From Botryosphaeria dothidea (Eukaryota; Ascomycota; Dothideomycetes; Botryosphaeriales; Botryosphaeriaceae), in assembly GCA_011503125.2 (NCBI GenBank), contig WWBZ02000073.1, positions 2,294,001 to 2,358,000 of the forward strand: DNA of 64,000 nucleotides. The letters run 5' to 3'. The first letter of the stretch is position 1, and every line of letters begins with the position of its first letter. This document shows, piece by piece, positions 35,123 to 45,385 of this stretch. The position numbers and the translations under genes are program-made. The notes beneath the pieces are model-generated. The model saw nothing but the letters and a program-made list of their open reading frames with translations, ran no database searches and was not told the DNA's origin.

Positions 35123-36068
35123 TGCGGCGTTCCTCGCTCGTCCTGTCCAGAGGATTGCGGGTCTTGGTATTGCGAAGGATGCGGGTTTGGAGAGCTAAGC
35201 TTCCTGGCGCTGCTTATGGCACTTGAGATGACAGACTCCTGTCCTTATACAGGCCGTGGTTGCTGAAACATGCGACCTATGCCGCTCCGTCGCACGTTCC
35301 ATCATCGTCTCCGCGTCTGCCCCGCACTAGGGAGAAATTTTCCTTGGCCATGGGCACGACTCAGCTTAGATGAGGATTAGATGCCAGTGTGTAAGCAGAT
35401 GACAGGAGTCCAGCAAAATAGACGTCGGATTTGCGGATCAAGGGACTGGGTTTGCGACGGGGCGTCGTATTGAGAGAGCAGCCGCAAATCCGACCAATGC
35501 CTCCTCGATTGACTCGATTGCGACATGTTGAAACGGCGCTGGTGTGCGATGGTTGCTAGCTTACTCATGGATTAGGAATCCATGGGAACCTTCCGAGAGC
35601 CGCACGCTATTTTCTTCTCTGCGCTTCCCGGATGCATTCCATGTGGAGCCCATGGGCCTTGCGTCAGGGGCGCGACGCGACAAGACAAGCGAAGATAGCG
35701 CATGGTGCATCGATTGTTGAACGGTGAAGAACAGGTTTGACGTCTCGGCGGGGGTAGAGAGAGAGAAGAGGCTGCTTTTGACGAGAGGCGGGGATATATC
35801 TTTACCCCTCGTGCCCCTCCGTTTGATCAAGAGCTTTGAAATGGAACAAGACGGCTAAACGCCACAGCCGGGCTGTTCCTGTTCCGGCCCGGGCTTTACG
35901 ATACAACAACGGTGGGGATTTCTCCACTTCCGGTCTACATGACGCCATCACCAGAACCTTCTGCCGCTGTCTGCTTTGAAGTCGGAGAACCCTTCAGCCG
36001 CCTTGCACTACAATAGCCCCTCTCGCGCCAGCTCCATCCTTCCCACATCCGCCCCATCATATCCAACA
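35123..36068. promoter_or_regulatory. Divergent upstream region, monooxygenase/epimerase
   Basis: 946 bp between two outward-facing start codons. It contains no supportable gene; frames at 35377-35830 on minus have no domain. A shared, possibly co-regulated promoter region is inferred from the geometry. No specific regulator site is claimed. Confidence 0.5.
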
Positions 36069-37244
36069 ATGGCACCAACAGTCTTCATGTGAGCAGCTTC
36101 TTTCCCACCGTCGCCACATTCCTAACCCTTCGCAGCACTGGAGCTACGGGATACATCGGCGGAGATGCTCTCTACGCTCTCCACAAGAAGCATCCCGAAT
36201 GGTCTTACAATGCTCTTGTCAGAACCAAAGACAAGGGCAGCAAAGTGACGGCCGCCTACCCCAATGTCAACGTCGTCTATGGCGATCTCGACAGCTATGA
36301 TCTGATCAAGGAACAAGCTGCAAACGCCGACATTGTCATCCGTAAGTGGAGCGCGTATATCCTGGAAACTCTCTTTCTCACATGCATGTCAGATACTGCC
36401 GACGCCTCTGATCATGCGGGTGCTGCAAAGGCCATCGCTGATGGTCTGGCAAGCGGCCATTCCAAGGATCATCCGGGCTACTGGCTCCACACCAGTGGGA
36501 CTGGAATCTTATGCTTCGCCGATTCCGACGCCGACAGATACGGAGACGCCTCTGATAAGGTGTATGACGATCTGGACAAGGTTGAAGAGCTTACAGGTCT
36601 TCCCGATCATGCTTTCCACCGAGACGTTGATCAGATTGTCTTGAATGCGGGAACCAAGAATGCTGCCTCCACCAAGACAGCAATCGTCTGTCCTCCCACA
36701 ATCTACGGTATGAGTTCTCTCTGTGGACTTGTAACCCTATCGCTGACGGTGTACAGGTCCTGGAAGAGGCCCTGTCTCTGGACGCAGCCGTCAGGTTTAT
36801 GAGCTTTCGAAGATCACCTTGCAGCAGAAGAAAGCGCCTATCATCGGCGCTGGCAAGACTCTCTGGAACAACGTACATGTGCACGATCTGAGTGACCTCT
36901 TTGTGCTGCTTGCTGAAACAGCGGCTGCTGGTAACAATGACCCAGAGCTCTGGGGGGAGAAAGGATACTTTCTCGCCGAGAACGGCGAGCATGTTTGGGG
37001 AGAGCTGTCAAAAGCCGTTGCCGCTGAAGCGGCAAAAGCCGGGTACATTCCTTCACCACCGCAGAGTTTCTCCCTTAACAAAGACGAGGCTTTCAAGCTG
37101 GCCGACTTCCAAGCGTTGAGCTGGGGCTTGAACTCCCGGGGCAAGGCAAGGAGGGCGAGGAAGTTTCTGGGATGGAGCCCAAAGGCACCGAGTCTGGAAC
37201 AAGAGCTGCCAGGTATTGTGCAGGCCGAGTATGAGCTTCTGTAG
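36069..37244 (+). CDS. NAD-dependent epimerase/dehydratase-like protein (atypical SDR)
   Basis: Four exons, 36069-36088, 36136-36341, 36393-36707 and 36757-37244, introns of 47, 51 and 49 bp, 342 aa. The first intron interrupts the NAD-binding motif: exon 1 gives MAPTVFI and exon 2 continues TGATGYIGG, so the Rossmann signature GxxGxxG (Gly9, Gly12, Gly15) exists only after splicing. Other family features are GDLDSYDLI after beta-3, HTSGTGIL, CPPTIYGPGRGP (the proline-rich loop of extended SDRs, formed across intron 3), and WNNVHVHDLSDLFVLL. I see no classical YxxxK catalytic pair at the expected place, so this is an atypical member that may reduce or isomerise an unknown substrate. Convergent with the dioxygenase gene, 221 bp away, and divergent from the monooxygenase. 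Role in the cluster is inferred from position only. Confidence 0.85.
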
Positions 37245-37465
37245 AAGGCTTGAAAGCCACAGTTTTGTTAGCTACTAATGGCGGGGATTGCCATGTTATG
37301 AATGAGGCACACGAAAATATTGAAATACTCTCATCCTGCTGATGTCGGAGGAGTTGGACTTTCCGCAACTTCTTCTGTTCCACAAGTTTTGATGTTGACT
37401 GAGAATTAGGACCAGAAAAAGAACTACGAAAGAACATGAAATGAATCTGGGGATTTCAACTCAGA

Positions 37466-39349
37466 CTATGCTCCATTGGTGTGTCCTCTCGCGGGGAAAG
37501 GCGTTCGGACCTCACTCCCTTCGAACTCGCGTCGAGTCTCGTCATTCATGCCGTGCATATCGCAAAAATCCTCTCTTTGCGGCAGATCTTTCCCCTGCAC
37601 CCAGCTCCCGTGAATACCTGCTCTCAGCCGGAACGGAAGCTCGATGATTGCAATAGGGCCCTCCTGTATCTTTGCTGTATCTAGGATGAAGATACTCGTG
37701 AGCTTGATATCACGCCTGTTGGCTACCGTAATGACCCATCCGTCGGCTTCGGGCGCTGTCACGAACAGCAAAAATTAGAAACATGCGATGACCGAATCGA
37801 AGGAGTTGTTTTCTCTTTTGACATACCTTCCAGGGATCTCGGACAAAATGCCACTTCATGCAATGCGGTGTCCGGGCCTGCGCACCAGTGGACGTACTTT
37901 CCAGTATTGACATCACACCTCGCAACCGAGTTATAGACCCCCCCCCCCAACCACGACGTTGTTACGGGTTAGCGATTTGTCTGTCATGGCGAGGAATAGC
38001 GTGTTGTACGGCTTGGTCAGGTGCCGGTCATCAACCTTGGGCATCTCGCCTTCCAGCGGCACAAGCTCGGTCGGCTTCACCCATGACCCATTTTTGGCGC
38101 TGGGTTCGAACTTCCAGCGCACATAATGACATTTGAATTGCTGGGTGTTGACTTTGGGGTCGCCAGCAAGCGGCGGGAAGAACCAGAACTGCGTACAGTA
38201 AGTTCACTGTTGTCTCTCTTCTTGTAATAAGACCACAAGACAAGGCGACTGACCTTGTTCCCGTACGTCAGTGGCGCATCCAAGTATACACAGCCGTCGG
38301 CTCCGTCAAACGTATTCCCGGTATGCCCGTAGAGTGCGTTCTCAGCGTAGAACCATTTGATGTCTTCAGGCTTTGGATTCCGCCGCGGCAAAATCCCAAA
38401 GGCAAGGGGGCGCTCATCATCCCATGCGAAGTGCTTGTGGCCTTCTTTAAGCTTCTCCTCAGGTACAACCGCAAGGGGCGGCACGATGAAGATTATCCAC
38501 TTGTCCGTCATCCCCATGTCGTGCATCATACCGGCAAACGGTGTCTGAAACCAGCATTCTTCGAGCTTCTTGCCGTCAGCCGAGAAAAGATGGTAAGCCA
38601 CGTCAGCAGTAGCGTCGCCTTTGGCTTCATAACCCATTGTTGCCATCTCGCCTGTTGCGGCATCGATTTTCGGATGTGCGGTAAATGTCGGGGAGGTGTA
38701 TTGGCCCCGGAAGTCGTAGTACCCTACCCACCCGATCAGCTCTCTCACCTATTTCATCCCGCTTTCCAGCTTTTTCATGGATTGGGACGCACCCTTCCTT
38801 TCCAGACTATTGGGATCCATAGCGTACGGCTTCGAGTCCTCCTTCAATGCCAGGAGCTGCTTCTCGAAATATACAACGTGCGTATTCGCGGTCGAGTGGA
38901 CCCGGTGCTTCACCCGCGGGTCGTCGGTGTGGCGATTGCGATACTTGCCGTAGACGGCACGCCGTGCCGCACGCTCTACGAGAAATTTCTCCGTCCTCAC
39001 GAATTTTTGCTTGAAATCCGCGTGTCCGTCGCGGATGCGGAGTGCGTCGATGGCACCGTCACCATTGATGAAGACGTCATCGTCATACAACGGTGCCCAG
39101 CTGGGAGCAATACTCAGAAATGTTGCGGGTTGCTCAAGCTTCAAGCGGGAGTTGTACATACAGAGCATCAGGCATGCAGCGGTAGTAGGTTCCGTCAATT
39201 TCCGGAGGGATCCGACCTTTCACTGTACAGTGGTAGATTTCGGCTTCGAATCGACAAGGGGCTTCGGCGCCATTGTAAAAAGGGCCGGGTGGAAAAGCCA
39301 GCTCGGCCTGAGTAGAGAGAGATTCCTCGACTTCTTGTAGCGTCTTCAT
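37466..39349 (-). CDS. Carotenoid-cleavage-family dioxygenase, stilbene-type; frame broken at a G run
   Basis: Five exons on the minus strand: 39349-39162, 39100-38793, 38723-38254, 38188-37827 and 37755-37466 (introns 61, 69, 65, 71 bp). All phases agree except for one surplus base: exon 4 has 11 consecutive G (C run 37938-37948 on plus). Read literally, translation stops after about 407 residues; one base fewer would restore 538. Family marks are clear. The Fe(II)-binding His are H182 (TAHPKID), H233 (MMHDMGM), H299 (GHTGNTFD) and H491 (GIHGSWV, corrected numbering), the last beyond the break. Tyr116 (GKYRNRH) and Lys149 (LALKEDS) sit where stilbene cleavers bind the phenolic hydroxyl. Cleavage of the central double bond of a hydroxystilbene to two benzaldehydes is therefore more likely than carotenoid cleavage. 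Either a recent pseudogene or a homopolymer error. The start ATG gives MKTLQEVEE; upstream in-frame ATGs exist. Confidence 0.8.
37938..37948. repeat. C11/G11 homopolymer causing a frameshift
   Basis: Eleven C on plus, eleven G on the coding strand, inside exon 4 of the dioxygenase. Downstream codons (VYNSVARCDVNTGKYVHW in the shifted frame) and the phase of the next intron both require ten. Confidence 0.85.
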
Positions 39350-39777
39350 TCTGGTCTTCCGAGCAGACGGCGGGTTTGTGTAATCATCAAGTCGTGTGGA
39401 AACGCCGGATTGAAAGGGCTGGGCAAGGCATGTCCGGAGAGCTTCGGCAGCAAAGGCGGGGAAGCAGAAAGTCTCCCCAAGTGGATGTATCCATCCTGAC
39501 CTCTTATAGAGTGTGGCTAATCTATCCGAGTGTGGGGCGCAAAGCATGTTGTGGGACACGCCAGCAGGATGAATGCGGGGAACGATGCAGCTTGCCTAAT
39601 CCAAGAATGGCAATTCTTGGCGTTGGCGCTCCTGTAGAGGCGTCCGAGGTACAAAAGGGTGAGTTCCGCTACATGTGCCGTAAGCCGCGGAATCTACGTT
39701 CTAGCATATCTGACAGCCTACTACGACCAGCCCTCCCAAGCTCCTAAATCAACACCCGACTTACTCTTTCTCGAGAG
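39350..39777. promoter_or_regulatory. Divergent upstream region, dioxygenase/hydrolase
   Basis: 428 bp between outward-facing starts of the dioxygenase and the alpha/beta hydrolase. The dioxygenase frame stays open for some 210 bp upstream, so the dioxygenase might start earlier and the promoter be shorter. No specific site is claimed. Confidence 0.45.
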
Positions 39778-40855
39778 ATGGATACGAAGACGTACACATT
39801 CCACACTTTTGGTGATGGCCAGGAGGTTCAGGCAACTGCGCACTTCGACCTCCAGAACAAGGATGGCACAAAAGGGATCGGTATGGTTCAATTATGGCCT
39901 GAAGAATGGATTGACTGATGCCATGCCAGCGATCCTCTTTCACGGTGGAGGGTTTGCTATCGGCTCAAAAGACACCGTGCCAGAGTCTCAGATCTCTGCT
40001 CCGGCTGAGCTTGGTTTCGTTACTATCGCCGCCAACTACCGCCTCTGCCCCCATGTTTCTCTCTGGGATGGCCCGCTCGCCGATGCCCGCAACGTCTACT
40101 TCTGGTCTCGGAAGAAGCTCCCGCATCTGCTGCAGGATGATGTAGGCGTGACATTGAACGCAGACAAAATCGTGGCAATTGGATACTCGGCCGGCAGCAC
40201 ATTGGCTCTGCATTTGGTAAGAGCATTTATTCAAGCAATGACTTCTCCCACCGAGGTTCATAATAAGCTGACCTGCAATCCACGGGGCACCCTCTCTCCG
40301 CCGCCTAGGGCAATCGCAGATTTCTACGGTACCAAGCTCTTCTCTGATCCCTTTTGGTTCTCGCCCCCACCAGCCCTCTCATCCCTGCCCGACTTCAGCG
40401 CGTCCTTAACGAGCAGGATTTTTGAGGAGCCGCCCGCCACGTTCACCCAGTCATCGATGGAAAAGGAAAGCGCCGATGCGGCGAAGGAAAAACGGAAGGG
40501 TATGCCCCAGCCTGACTTCAGTAACCCGCGAAATGCGTGGTTGTTCGACAATCTGAAGAAGGGCACGCAACTGGCAGCTTGCGTGCAAGATGGCGATTAT
40601 GATCGGTGCGATGCGGTAACGGCCTTTGGAAAAACTTTTCCACCAACCGTATTTGTGCACGGGACGGGAGATGACCTGGTGGGGCCGAGGATCAGTGAGG
40701 AGGCTTTCAAATTGTTGAAGGAGAAAGGTGGAGTCACTGAATTGATCTTGGCGGAAGACTGTGCTCACGGATTCGATATCGGACTGGAGAGGGAAGAAGA
40801 GGGGTTTGACAAGTATGTCAGGCCGGCTATGGAGTTTCTTGCGAGGCACTCCTAA
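39778..40855 (+). CDS. Alpha/beta hydrolase-fold 3 esterase-like enzyme
   Basis: Exons 39778-39880, 39930-40216 and 40268-40855, giving 325 aa. Intron 1 (49 bp) is certain: it joins GTKGI to AILFHGGGF, placing the oxyanion-hole HGGG at 39-42. Intron 2 (51 bp, GTAAGA ... ATAAG) is likely, but it is a multiple of three without stops, so retention would only add 17 residues. The catalytic triad is visible: Ser121 in GYSAGS, Asp in HGTGDDLV and His in DCAHGFD. The fold belongs to the hormone-sensitive-lipase-like esterase/deacetylase group. No signal peptide, so cytosolic. Between divergent dioxygenase and convergent aldehyde dehydrogenase (128 bp), it may release esterified or glycosyl-acyl phenolic substrates; that role is inference. 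Confidence 0.82.
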
Positions 40856-40983
40856 TTACGATCAGACGTTTTAAGGGCAAGTTCATGCGTTTCCACCTTT
40901 CAAGAGGTCTTGCAACTGACGCGTACTAAATATTTTCGCTGGATGTAGCCATTTGGCCGGTAGCATACTCCTTTTCTAGGGCC

Positions 40984-42528
40984 CTACAGCCCCTTTACTT
41001 TGATCAGAGCAGACTTGACCTCCAGATAATTATTGAGGCTGTGCTCAAGGCCCTCACGCCCAACTCCGCTTTGTTTGTACCCTCCGAAGGGCATGTCTGT
41101 GGCAACCGTTGGGCTGGTACAATTAATACCCACCGTGCCAGCCTCCAATTTCGTCAACATCCTCAGGCCCCGGTCTATATCCTTGGTGAATACCGAAGCG
41201 TAAAGTCCGAACTCTGTATCGTTGGCCTTTTTGACAACGTCATCTTCCGAGTTGAAGACATTGATGTTCACGACCGGCCCGAAGACCTCTTCCTTCATGA
41301 TCTTTGAATCCTCCGGCGTCTCCAGGAAAATGGTTGGGTTGACGTGAGTTGCGGTATCCACTTTGGAATCTCCCAAGGCCAGTTTGCCGGACTGCTTCCC
41401 GTGTTCAATGAACTCAAGGACGCGTTTGTGCTGCACTTCATCCACGATAGGGCCCACTTTGGTGCTGGGGTCCAAAGGATCGCCCATCTTCGATGCCGCA
41501 ATCTTCTCCTTGAACTTCGCAATAAACGCCTCGGCGACATCGGTATGCACGTAGATGCGGCTGTTCTGCATGCAGGTCTGGCCCGCGTTGGTCCGCACGC
41601 TGTACTGCGTAAGCTCTGCCGCCTCGTCCAGATCGGCGTCTTCAAAGACAATAGCCGGCGATTTCCCACCCAGTTCGAGCACTACGTTCTTCAGGTTTGA
41701 CTCTGCAGATGCTTTCTGGATGGCTTTCCCTGTACGCAGCGAGCCGGTGAAGCTGATCATCCGGATCTGCATGTGCGAGGACATCGCTGCGCCGGAGATG
41801 TGACCGTGACCCGAGAGCACGTTAATCACACCCGGCGGGAAGCCGGCCTTTTCAATGAGCGCGGCCACTTTGGCAGACTACGCTTGCGTTAATGTGGGCA
41901 TCTCAGAGCCCGGGAGGGTTCGTTCTTACGGTCAATGGAGCTTTCTCAGAGCTCTTCAGCACGACGGTGTTTCCGGCCGCCAGCGCCGGCGCAACCTTCT
42001 TCGCGAAGAAAAGAAGCGGGGCGTTCCATGGTATGATGACACCAACGACACCATAGGGCTGGCGAACCGTAAGATTTACGTAGCCCGGCGTGTTCAGGCT
42101 TGAGGTTCCGCGCGCTTGCCAGCCCATTCCGGCGTAGAGCTGGAAGTTTCCGACCGCAGCGCCGGCATCGATAAATTCTGAGACGGGTTTTCCCATCGAT
42201 ATGGCTTCCAGTCGTGCAAGTTCATCTTTGTGCTCAAGGATAAGGTCGGCGAGGCGTGCCATGGGCGCACCACGGGCGGAGGGACTCAGGTTGGACCATG
42301 AGGGGAAGGCTTTTTGGGCGGCAGCTACGGCGGCGTTCACATCGTCGACAGTCGCTTCCGAAACCTCTGCAGCTGGTTTTCCCGTGTGTGGAGAGACGAC
42401 CGTGAAAGTCCCGCCGTCCGATGCTGGAACGAACTGCGCAAGAGTAAGCGAACACGTTTGAGGCCGTCAATAATTCTAGTCCTCACCTTCCCGTCAATGA
42501 ACAGCCGGGTCTCGATCTCTTCAGCCAT
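40984..42528 (-). CDS. NAD(P)-dependent aldehyde dehydrogenase
   Basis: Three exons on the minus strand: 42528-42487, 42433-41930 and 41877-40984, with introns of 53 and 52 bp, all phase 0; 479 aa, the usual ALDH length. The start gives MAEEIETRLFIDGK, followed after the intron by FVPASDGGTFTVVSP. Signature elements: PWNAPLLFF near 152, SFTGSLRTGK (cofactor loop, 224-233), LELGGKSP with general base Glu250, and NAGQTCMQNSR with nucleophile Cys284. The EEVFGPVV motif and FGGYKQSGVGRE near the C terminus complete the fold. It oxidises an aldehyde to a carboxylic acid; in this neighbourhood the obvious substrate is the aromatic aldehyde released by the dioxygenase. That assignment is by context. 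No targeting signal. Reading frame is intact. Confidence 0.92.
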
Positions 42529-44626
42529 TGTTGTGCGTCCTGTTTTATTGCCTCTGATGTCGAACCCAGGACGAATATTTGAAGGGGACCGGTCCAGGGC
42601 GGAGAAACCTAATTGTATTTGAAGAGGTAGTAGTGAGGGGCAGCGGCTTTCCAGTGCTCGGATCCATGCAACCGAGCCCTCCATGATATCACTTACATGC
42701 CGGAACGGTCTGCCCGCCCGGTGCCAAGAAGCGGGTAGTCGAATCGGTTCAATTAGACGCGGAAGCCATACTACTGGCGGAGTGCAATTCACGACGATCA
42801 AAGGAGCCGTGGCGGGGTTGAGCAGCTCATTTGGATGCGGGGTCCGAGATCAAGGACAGGGGTCAGGCCCTGACAAATCCATGTCGCATTCACAACTCCG
42901 CATAGACTATAGAATGTGCTTCCAAGTGTACTTTCACGAAGCGGCCATGTTCTGGCCACCTCGAGACTCGCTCTTCCGCACATAGACCCCGCCTAATCTT
43001 TACACAACATCAAGACGGTTAATTGCTCGGTGCCAAACAAGGAAAGGATGCTTTGTTTTTTCGCTGTCTCGACTGCAGAGTACACTGTTCACTGCCATAA
43101 CGGACAAGAACCTCCATGTAGGCTCGGAGGTTCGTGCGCAGCCTGAAATCCGTGGAAGTGTAGACCTCCCAGATATTTACCGCCGCTGGAGAAGGCTCAC
43201 TCTTGGACTAGCCCCACCTTCACAATAGTCATACTGCTGTCAGTCAAGGGCACTGCTTCCTCCCCGAACCAGTCGAGTTTAGACCTTCGCTCCTTGCATT
43301 ACTACATACCAAACGCTTGTCAGTTTGGGGTATCAGCAGAAAATGTGCCTTCTATACATGGACCACCACGTGAGCGCAAGCGGCTCCCCAATACATCACT
43401 GGACCGTCATATGGCACTTGTGCCTGCCATTTCGTATGCCAGCACGTGGTAAGACCCAGCACGAACCCTTGCCACGCGCCCCATGGCGGCACCCCAGTGC
43501 CCTCCATCCTCTACCTATATAAACCCCTCTACTCCTCGGTCAACGCCTCTTCTTCTTTTCTTCTTTAGCTCTCTTTGCCTTTTGGCTTAGATCAATTGTA
43601 GTAACTGTTCTTTTTAGTTTAATCTCTAGAACGTCCCTACGGGGCCTCTGCTGATTAAACCAGTTTTTGGAAACGGGTCGGCGGCCGCTGAGCACCGCTC
43701 ATGTCACTGACCACAGTGTCGCTCGTATTGCACTGCATCGGGCTGACGCGAAGAGCAGAGCTTCTTCTGCTCACTTATGAACATATTTATTTCGTTAACC
43801 ACCTCCACCATGCGTGGGGTCTTGAGGAAGAACCGTCGGATTAATCCAGAAGTCACCACCACTGGACCATGGGGGGCTCACTTGGACGAGGATTTTTGTC
43901 CTGGTGCCGTTCATCGAGACGGCAGGTGCAGCGACTTCACTTTGTTGCGGCGCGTAGATGGCAGAAAAGCTTCTACAAACAAGTGGAAAATCTGGTTGTG
44001 TACACCATTGGATCATCATTCGAGCGATGTTGTACATTAACCTGGTGACGGACGCTTTATGCCAAGGTAGATGCAAATCAAGCTCAATTCACCTTTCACA
44101 CCATCAGAAGCTAGAACCTCCCCCGAAGGCACTCACTGCCCGGCATGTGGCAGTCAAACGTTCTTGAAGGCTGAGTGAGAAATCCGTCCGCCTCGCATTT
44201 TCCATTGTTGTCAACCCCACCAAGCAGCACAGTTGTGAGCTCTTCCCCCTTTGTAGAAGCTTACGAGCATTTGACGGATGCTTGTCTGATTGGTGGGGAC
44301 ACCGGAAATGAAACAAGAGTTGAGGGGGCAAGCTGACGCCATCAACAACCGTGCTTGAAACGCACATCCCCACGATTCGCGAACGGTGGAACCCGCAAGT
44401 GGAGCCCTACGTTCCAGTTTCTATTGCTTCCGTGCAGGGCAACAAGCGCTGTGCTAAGCAACTTTGTCTTCTCGGCATACTGGATCGTGCTCGGACATTG
44501 CATTTCTTCGAGAATCATTCAAAATACGGGCACGCTGGGAACATCTGTATTTACATTGTCGTATTCGTGCCTTTTCAAGATTTACATGGAAGTGGTGAAT
44601 TGCTTCACTTTTAAAATGTTGTCCTC
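42529..44626. other. 2.1-kb interval with a possible solo LTR
   Basis: Upstream region of the aldehyde dehydrogenase (42529-43000), then a retrotransposon-LTR-like block (about 43318-43650, listed separately), then about 900 bp with short, domain-less frames up to the 3' end of the secreted-protein gene. Confidence 0.4.
43318..43650 (+). mobile_element. Possible solo LTR of an LTR retrotransposon
   Basis: Starts near TGTCAGTTTGGGG and contains two CACGTG boxes, a clear TATATAAACCCCTCTACTCC promoter-like box at about 43516, then a CT-rich tract and AGATCAATTGTAGTAACTG-type sequence, ending about GGGGCCTC. This order (TG start, E-boxes, TATATAAACC, CT tract) resembles LTRs of fungal Copia-type elements. 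No terminal CA with a matching target duplication was found, no second copy exists in the window and no element ORF follows, so this is a tentative call. It could instead be a promoter of an unrecognised transcript. Confidence 0.3.
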
Positions 44627-45385
44627 TTACGACATGGCGGGGATGGTGATCTTCTCGATGGTCCAGACCTTGCCGCCCTGGCTTGAAACAATGTCGCTGT
44701 GGATAGCGCTGCCAGAGCTGCCGAGCGTATCGCCGAAGGTGGTGTCGGCGCTGGCCAAAGTGATTGTTGTGTTCAGGTATTGCTGCTCGGAGACGGTGCC
44801 GGTGCAGCTGTCGTCGCACTCGGTGCCAGTGCCGTAGCCGGTCATGTATGGGCCGGAGTCATATGCAAAGTAAGAAAGGTTGTCACCAGTGTCGGCGTTG
44901 GTAACGATTCTGATTCAAGCGTAAGCATTTCGCGTAAGAGGTCGAAAGGGCTCGAATGGGTCTTCTTACTGTTCCCAGGTGGTGCCGTCGTCCATCAGAT
45001 TGTACTCGATCCTGACCTTGGTGTCGCCGTCGATGGCGGACGAGTTGGAATCCTTCTGGCCGAAGCTGCCGAAGAGGGAGGCACGGATGCACCACTGGCT
45101 GGAGCTGCCGCCGCACCACTCGTTGCCGGAAGACCACTGCTCGATGGTGGTCTGAACAAGGTCGCCGGTACCGTTGCTCATACCAGGCCACAGGAAGAGC
45201 TCGCCATTCTGCGAGGACGGAGGAGTGCCGGGAATAATGGTAGTTACGGCTCTGGTTATGGTGCTTTTGCTAGGACCAAGCGAGACAGCACCTCCCCATG
45301 TATCCTCGCGCTTGTTAATGAGACGAGTGACGGAGGGCAGAGCAGCCGCGAAGGAAGGGAGGGCGAGAAGGAGAGAGGACTTCAT
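44627..45385 (-). CDS. Secreted concanavalin-A-like lectin/glucanase-type protein
   Basis: Two exons on the minus strand, 45385-44970 and 44909-44627, with a 60-bp intron joining WEQ to IVTNADTG; 232 aa. The start is the ATG at 45385 because the frame further upstream has only a TTG. The first 16-18 residues (MKSSLLLALPSFAAALP) are a good signal peptide, followed by a KR site that may mark propeptide removal. The mature part starts DTWGGAVSLGP and has WPGMSNGTGDLVQTTIE, NEWCGGSSSQWCIRASLFG and GPYMTGYGTGTECDDSCTG, a pattern I associate with small fungal secreted proteins annotated as concanavalin A-like. Four Cys around the core probably form disulphides, and several N-x-S/T sites are present. 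The substrate is unknown; the fold resembles the eqolisin/lectin jelly roll, but I cannot see eqolisin catalytic residues. Likely extracellular. Confidence 0.78.
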
